From Pyxicephalus adspersus (taxonomy: Eukaryota; Chordata; Amphibia; Anura; Pyxicephalidae), in assembly GCF_032062135.1 (NCBI RefSeq), contig NC_092868.1, forward strand, positions 47,959,626 through 48,023,625: 64,000 bases of DNA, given 5' to 3'. Under the pieces are notes generated by a model. The model had not been told where the DNA came from. It did not search any database and worked only from the letters and a program-made list of their open reading frames with translations. Numbering within the stretch: position 1 is the first letter of the stretch; every line of letters begins with the position of its first letter. A program made the translations under genes and the position numbers. Below, one piece after another: positions 58,475-64,000 of the stretch.

Positions 58475-58955
58475 AGGGATGAGCGAGAATGCCTCTGAAA
58501 TTCTCGTGAAAATTTCCTCGAACGTCTGTTGGGTCAGCGAAATTTTGTCAAACTGATTTTGCTGACCTATCCGAAGATCAAGGAAATCATTACAGGAGGA
58601 GTACCGCGGCTGCATTCATAAATGGAGCCCGGTACTCCTCCTGTCAATGTGAGTCCCGCAGCTGTGCTCATCAATAGATCCAGCCATGGGAATCATCACG
58701 GGATGATTCCCACGGCTGCATTAATTTATGATGAGCACAGCAGCTGGACTCCTCTGTTCTTGGATAGAGAATCTCTATCCAAGAACACATACTACAGGAC
58801 TGTCAGCTCCGCTCTCCTGATTGCTCCTGCAGGTCCAAAAAAATGTGATCTCGATGACCGAATTTACATAGGCCATTCTCGCTTACATGTTCAGTTAGCG
58901 AGAACGGCCTGATTCGCTGCAAGATCGAATTTCAAAATTTCGCCCGCTGATCCCT
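58475..58955. mobile_element. hairpin-rich MITE with 10-bp target duplication
   Basis: The termini are AGGGATGAGCGAGAATG and TTCGCCCGCTGATCCCT (inverted). A perfect 10-bp direct repeat, ACTGGTAAAT, flanks them at 58465-58474 and 58956-58965. A duplication of this length points to a Mutator-like or other 9-10-bp class. The interior is a series of nested inverted repeats: GGAGGAGTACCG/CGGTACTCCTCC, CTGTGCTCATC/GATGAGCACAG, GGGAATCATC/GATGATTCCC and TTCTTGGATAGAGA/TCTCTATCCAAGAA. The 96-codon frame across it is not protein-like. Confidence 0.85.
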
Positions 58956-58965
58956 ACTGGTAAAT

Positions 58966-61116
58966 GAATGAGTGCTTTAAAGAACTCTGACTTGCTCACC
59001 TGGATAATCTTAACTCCTTTGATACTAAAATGCTGTTTACAAAGATCAATAGCTTATGCTTAGATTATACACACAAAGCATGATGATGAATCAAAAAAGG
59101 TTGGATCAAGGTTCCAGTGGAGAGATTATATGAAAGCAAGCAGCTTCTGCTAAACTGTCTGGTTTAAAGCTTTTTGAATGTAGTTGTGTTTTTCATTTCA
59201 CCTAAGACTTTCCTATTATGCTTTCTTGCTGGAAATAATCATTGTTAAGTGGAAACATTACTAATGATCGACTAAAGCCTGCCAATAGATGCTGGAGGAT
59301 AGTCTGAACTATCTGAACTGAATAGGCCTTTTGGATCACTAGCATATCAGACATATTAAACATTAATAACTGATAAATAATGATTTGCATTTCCAATAAG
59401 GGATATCAAGATGAGAAATGGGCCTAGAAAAGGGTGCATATCCCAGATATAAGAATATAACCTGATCAGGCTGTATCCAAATATTATCTCGTGTCTGCAG
59501 TTAATTGTTGCATAGGCTGATTGTATACAGGAACATGTTTTTACTGATCCATTGAACACAGTGATAACAGCCATTTACATGTTTTGAATTTTTTATTTTA
59601 TTTTATGGTGAATGCACTATTCCAATACACATAGGAAGTCAGGGTAACTTTCAGAAGGTACCCTTTACCTAGTAATTTACTTTGCAACAATTGTCGCAGC
59701 AAATACCTCCGAAATATCACCTTAGAGAATAAAAACATGGGTACGAAAGAAAGTACAGGCTGTATCTATATTGCAGGGATTGTTCATGATTAGCAGGAGT
59801 GAACCTTACAGGACTGTGTCATTGACAGCTCTCCAATCGAGCCCTTAACAGCTGCACTATAAAGTGATATTTATTAGGCAGCAGACATAAGCTTCTCTAT
59901 AATTGTGCCCTTGGAGCTTTCAAATCATGATAAAAATATCCTAACATGTAGGAAAAGTACAGGACTCTGCATGAGCCTTCTCCCTATGTTTCTTCGCCTG
60001 AGGAATATTATCTGTTTATATCATAGGCTGGCTATGGACATCCACCCTTCCCATAGCCAATTACTCTGTAGTGTTAAGCAGAATAAGCATTTCAAACACA
60101 TACTGCATTATTTTCTTCATCAAAAATTATATATTGATAAAAGACACCGCAACGTTTCCATAACATAATAAAACAAAAATTTCAGATGCAAAAAATCTGC
60201 ATGCATATGCAGAAAGCATTTCTTTAAGTGGACCTCCCCAGAGAAAATGCAGGTTCTGGCTCCCTGCTGCAATTACAGATGTCTAGGCATTTGATCGCAT
60301 GATCTCTGAAGGGTTGAAAACTGATATTTGGAAAGATTGCAAGGTAAGGCTAAAAATTCAAATTCTGCATATCAATTTTGTCAATGCTGATTTATCATAA
60401 GGATCAGCTTATGAAAATTTTACTTTCATCACAGTGACTTTTTCCAGTCCTGCATTAGTAGGGACAGAAAACAAAAGGCACATGGAATGGAAACATTTAA
60501 CTAATGGTACTGCTGCCCTCAACTTTATAGAAGAGGAATAACTTGGAAAGGACAGACTTGAGGAGTGTGTGCCATCATTATCGTGCTCATGACACCAGGA
60601 AGTTGTTTTACACTATAGAAACCAATGTTTCTTTCTATCCCCTGGAGAATAAATTGCCCATACATCAATCATCAAGACTGAACATCAACTAAGGAGATGT
60701 ATTACCTTCATGAGTTAGAACTCTTGGCTTAGATCTTGACATGAGGGAATGTCTGTCTAATTATTGGGAAAATGGTACACAAGAGTTGACCACTGACCCC
60801 ATGTTGCACTCAACACCCATTTATATTTTAATGTATTATTGTGAAACAAACTTATTGAGATCCTCCCTCCTAGGTTGCGATTTACTCAAATGACCCAGAC
60901 AACTATCTTACCTCCATCAATGATCACTTATCCTGTATACCTAACCCTCCTGCTATACCTACTCAATTTGCTGAATTCCATCGGATCATGTAAGTTGATT
61001 TTCTTCTTCCACCGTACTCTATTCCAAACCCCCAAGGAAAAGACACCAACCACTATGTGGTCTCAAACCTTATGTATGTATGTATGTATATTTCTAGCTA
61101 TACGTCTTAACAATCC
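58966..61116. other. no recognisable gene or repeat
   Basis: AT-rich sequence. Short open frames (60-96 codons) without recognisable motifs. Confidence 0.45.
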
Positions 61117-61147
61117 CTGATGAATCCCAAATGAGGCGAAACGCGTC
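61117..61147 (+). ncRNA. hammerhead ribozyme-like core, best copy
   Basis: CTGATGA (61117-61123), then ATCCCAAATGAGGC, then GAAACGCGTC (61138-61147). This keeps both invariant hammerhead boxes, a stem II of the TCCCAAAT...AGG type, and GUC as the cleavage triplet. Stem III is reduced to the palindrome ACGCGT, as in the minimal hammerheads of Penelope-like and related retroelements, which are thought to act as dimers. Stem I is poor: only GUCU/AGAC pairs at a distance from the core. It is probably a decayed or weak ribozyme. Confidence 0.6.
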
Positions 61148-62644
61148 AGAACTGAGACCTTTCAACTAAATTTCATCAGACAATACACTCCTATTTGTGC
61201 ACCAATAGGAGTTCTTAAACATATTATATGGACTAAACACTACCTTACACACGTTGTGTTGAAACTTGGCATTTGGCCTTTTTGTTTTGTTGAATATGCT
61301 AAATAGACAACATACAGTCCATCGTTATATGGGTATTGGTGTCATATGTTTTAATAATACTTTTCATTGCAAAAAATATACATAGACTCTACACAAACTT
61401 TTCTCCTACTGCCCATTTTTCAGGCTACAAATAATATTTTACATGGTCTTTAACCATTGCAAAAGACTGAAAAATGTTCCCTAAATGGAAAATCAAAATA
61501 GTCTTTCTCTAAATGTTAAATATCATGTCTGACTGTACCTTTAACAACCCCCTAAAGACTTGATTGCACAAAACTGAAATGAAGGAACCATAATAAAGAA
61601 TAATGCAGACTGATCTCAAGTGAACATAATTCACAGAAATGAATAGCTGCTCTATGAAAAGGGCCAGGGAACTTTATTGTACCATTATATAGATTCATCA
61701 AGACTTTTAAAATGTTATTTTATTATGAAAATATGCTACTGCATCATTCTAAATCAATAAAAGTAATAGACTGAAAGTTACAAAGTAATGTCTTTGATCC
61801 TTTTAATAATTCAACGTCAGCTAAAAATCCTCTTCTGCCAAGAGGTATTAAATGTTTTAAATATTGGCTGTTCGATAGCTACGGTAAAGGATTCTGTCGG
61901 ATTATGGTGATGGTGATCCACCCAATAAAGGTCAGCATTGTCATGTTATTTTTGTGAAGCTGGGAACAGGGCAGAATGAGGCTAGTCAAGAGGTTTTGTG
62001 TATCTGTTCATATTTATTCTGAAGCTGTATGATTAGACTTTGCAGCATAAATATAGTAAGCTTGTGTGTAAGAAGTGGAGGAAAAAATATCATCTCTATG
62101 AATTACTTTCCAGATTTTGTCCAGTTCTGGGTAGAGAATAGAGAATAAAAGATGTGTTTACAAAAAATCCTAGTAAAGCAAATGTAATGATGGTGGTTAT
62201 GGCTGCAGCTCTGACCATACATTGATGTACATTGGAAAAAAAAACCTGTACTGTAAATGCTGTGCTAAAAAGGCAAGTAGAGGACCCCTCCACTACACCC
62301 CCCCCCCCAAAGCCCCTTCCCCCATTACTAATTATCTTGTGACTGGTTGGAGTTATGATCAGGAAGTAAAGCATGAATCCAAGACATTATTTAAGAAAAA
62401 GCAGGGAGATTCTTTCACTGCAGATTTCCAGGTACAGATTCCAATCCAGCAGGCCCTCTAAAAGACACTGAGCAAAACAGTACTGACTTCACCAAATCTC
62501 AATCAAAATATAATTGCTGTAGTCACCTGGTTAGGCCAGAGGCTTGGTTTGGTCGGGGATAATTGGGGAGGCTGTGAAAGGTGGATTTAGGCCTACTGTA
62601 CGCTCGTAAGAAGTTACCAGAGGAAGAAGATGTGATCTCACATT
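61148..62644. other. no recognisable gene or repeat
   Basis: AT-rich with a short poly-C run at about 62299-62308. No coding or repeat hallmarks identified. Confidence 0.45.
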
Positions 62645-62840
62645 GGGTCTGATTTACTAAAGCTATCCAAGACTGGAGAACTTGGGTGATCCAGCAAACT
62701 TGCAATGGATTTCTTAAAAACGGTTTGCTTTTAGTTGGCAAAAGTTTTCATTTCTTAACCAGAGCCATTTCAGTTTCTTCCCAGGGTCTTCCATTGTAGT
62801 CTATCTTCTTCTGTTTTGGAGAGCTTTAATAAATCAAGTC
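62645..62840. mobile_element. foldback MITE, GGTCTGATTTA family, copy 6
   Basis: Left GGGTCTGATTTACTAAAGCT, right GAGCTTTAATAAATCAAGTC. CATT flanks it exactly on both sides (62641-62644 and 62841-62844), a possible 4-bp target duplication. The core GTGATCCAGCAAACTTGC is retained; the left arm is shorter than the right. Confidence 0.8.
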
Positions 62841-63498
62841 CATTGCATATAAGTAGCCATGAAAGTGCATGTTGAGAAATGCCTACTTCAAAGAACAATA
62901 GAAAATGGAACGTGTTTAGTATATTACTTAGCCATTTTCTTGCAAGGATTGAAACCATTGCAGACTTCCTTACACCAAATATGGTTTTTTGCAACTAAAA
63001 CAACTGGTTTAACAACATTTGCTGCTTCCATCCAGTTCCTGGACAACATCTGCCCTGTCATATTCCATGGTGAATGCATTAAGGTAATTGTGCTACCTAT
63101 GTGGATATAAATGCTGAAACTAGCTGTAACATGAGCTGGATAAATATAAAAACATTATATACATATTGTCGGTGATGGCCGAGGTTGAGGCAGGCAGAAA
63201 AGGGTTATAATTAAAGAATAAGACTGGGTACACAAAAACATAACCTGAAGAATAGGCTGAGGTCAGAATCCAGTACATAAGTCAATTCCCAAGTTATAGG
63301 CTAAAAACAAATCAAATTCAATATTTAGAATGGTCAACTACAAACAAGAAAAACATGACTTAAGAATATTAATTGAATAAAAGAAAAATATAGGGTCAAA
63401 AAGATTTATGGTGGTTCCAGTTTATTTAATTTATACATTAAAAATTTGCCTTTAAAAAACCAAAATTGTTAAGGTTTCAAATTAATTTCTTGTACCTA

Positions 63499-63529
63499 AC
63501 ACGTTTCGCAAACGGTTCTGCTTCCCAAG
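63499..63529 (-). ncRNA. degenerate hammerhead-like motif
   Basis: Minus strand: CTTGGGA, AGCAGAACCGTTTGC, then GAAACGTGTTAGG. GAAAC is exact, CTGATGA is changed at three positions, and stem II can pair GCA...TGC. The rest of the right end (62841-64000) shows nothing else I recognise. Confidence 0.4.
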
Positions 63530-64000
63530 AATAATCAAACAGCAGAGCATCTAAAGGCAGTGCAGCAAGGAGCATATAAAGCATGAAATTGCTTGCAAAT
63601 ATTCAGGATGTATACATGTCACAAGGTGCTCATATAATTGGTAGAACACTACAAGTTGGACCATATAACAAATCTGTGTTTTGCCCATACAGGGAAACAT
63701 AACAATGTTTTACAACTCCCTCCTCTGTAGAACATACCTACCTTCTATGTGTTCCACTGCTGCTCTAAAAACACCAAGAGTGTTGAAGATATCCACTACT
63801 TCATGATATGGTAAGCATGTGACTCCCTCCTCTTTCTCTCATGTGACAGCAAAAGTGCTTGGTGATTGGTCCAATTCTGTCTCATGTGGGAGAGGGAGAA
63901 AATTCCACCTTTTGTCTAAATTAGAAAATGTGCTTTGACCTAAATGGGCAAATTCTCCATACTTTCTCCTCTGACACTTTTGAGATAGGAAGAAAGTGAG

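Overview
This is non-coding vertebrate nuclear DNA, most likely from an anuran amphibian. It is AT-rich, has no prokaryote-style gene layout, and is packed with decayed transposons of the Tc1, mariner, Tigger/pogo, hAT and TTAA-MITE types. It also has tRNA-headed SINEs of the fish/amphibian kind and scattered GAAACGCGT elements resembling hammerhead ribozymes. All identifications come from reading the sequence and remembering family hallmarks; no database was searched. No complete host gene is visible. The only host-coding candidate is one 89-bp exon on the minus strand (45872-45960) that would encode part of a WD40-type repeat.

Layout. 1-415 is a pyrimidine tract. 1.9-2.8 kb holds repeat and MITE fragments. 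5.2-6.8 kb is a dead Tc1 element interrupted by one repeat and bordered by a hAT-type element. 8.1-8.9 kb has a hAT-type and a pogo/Tigger-type MITE. 10.4-11.8 kb has a probable solo LTR inserted into a GATA microsatellite, then a TTAA-flanked MITE. 15.3-16.6 kb is a near full-length but frameshifted mariner with both inverted repeats and TA flanks, followed by a hAT fragment. 18.1-18.7 kb is a minisatellite. 21.4-22.6 kb is a minus-strand Tc1 remnant whose transposase segment has become a minisatellite. 25-26.5 kb has a further Tc1-like fragment and a second Tigger-type element. 28-29.8 kb has a small MITE and a tandem duplication, one unit of which carries a Tigger copy. 31-31.7 kb and 44.3-45.1 kb hold two inverted copies of one element. 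34.1-37.4 kb has an LTR-like repeat, two minisatellites and a TTAA MITE. 41-43.4 kb has nested repeats and a second Tc1 remnant with the same internal minisatellite. 45.9-46.7 kb is the WD40-like exon with a hAT element inserted 31 bp upstream of its splice acceptor. 48.1-48.9 kb is a SINE split by a TTAA MITE. 53.3-53.6 kb is a second SINE. 55 kb has a second copy of the LTR-like repeat. 58.5-59 kb is a hairpin-rich element with a perfect 10-bp target duplication. 61.1 kb has the best hammerhead-like core.

Between these lie repeat-free blocks (about 0.9-1.2, 12.4-12.7, 14.0-14.35, 17.1-17.8, 26.9-27.2, 30.0-30.2, 37.7-38.3, 49.4-50.1 and 56.7-56.9 kb) rich in TAATTA/ATTA cores and ungapped complex sequence. 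They look like conserved non-coding regulatory elements of a gene desert or long intron; this is inference only. The mobile elements are almost all defective, so nothing here works as a gene set. The window is best read as regulatory-type intergenic or intronic DNA with several layers of transposon insertion.
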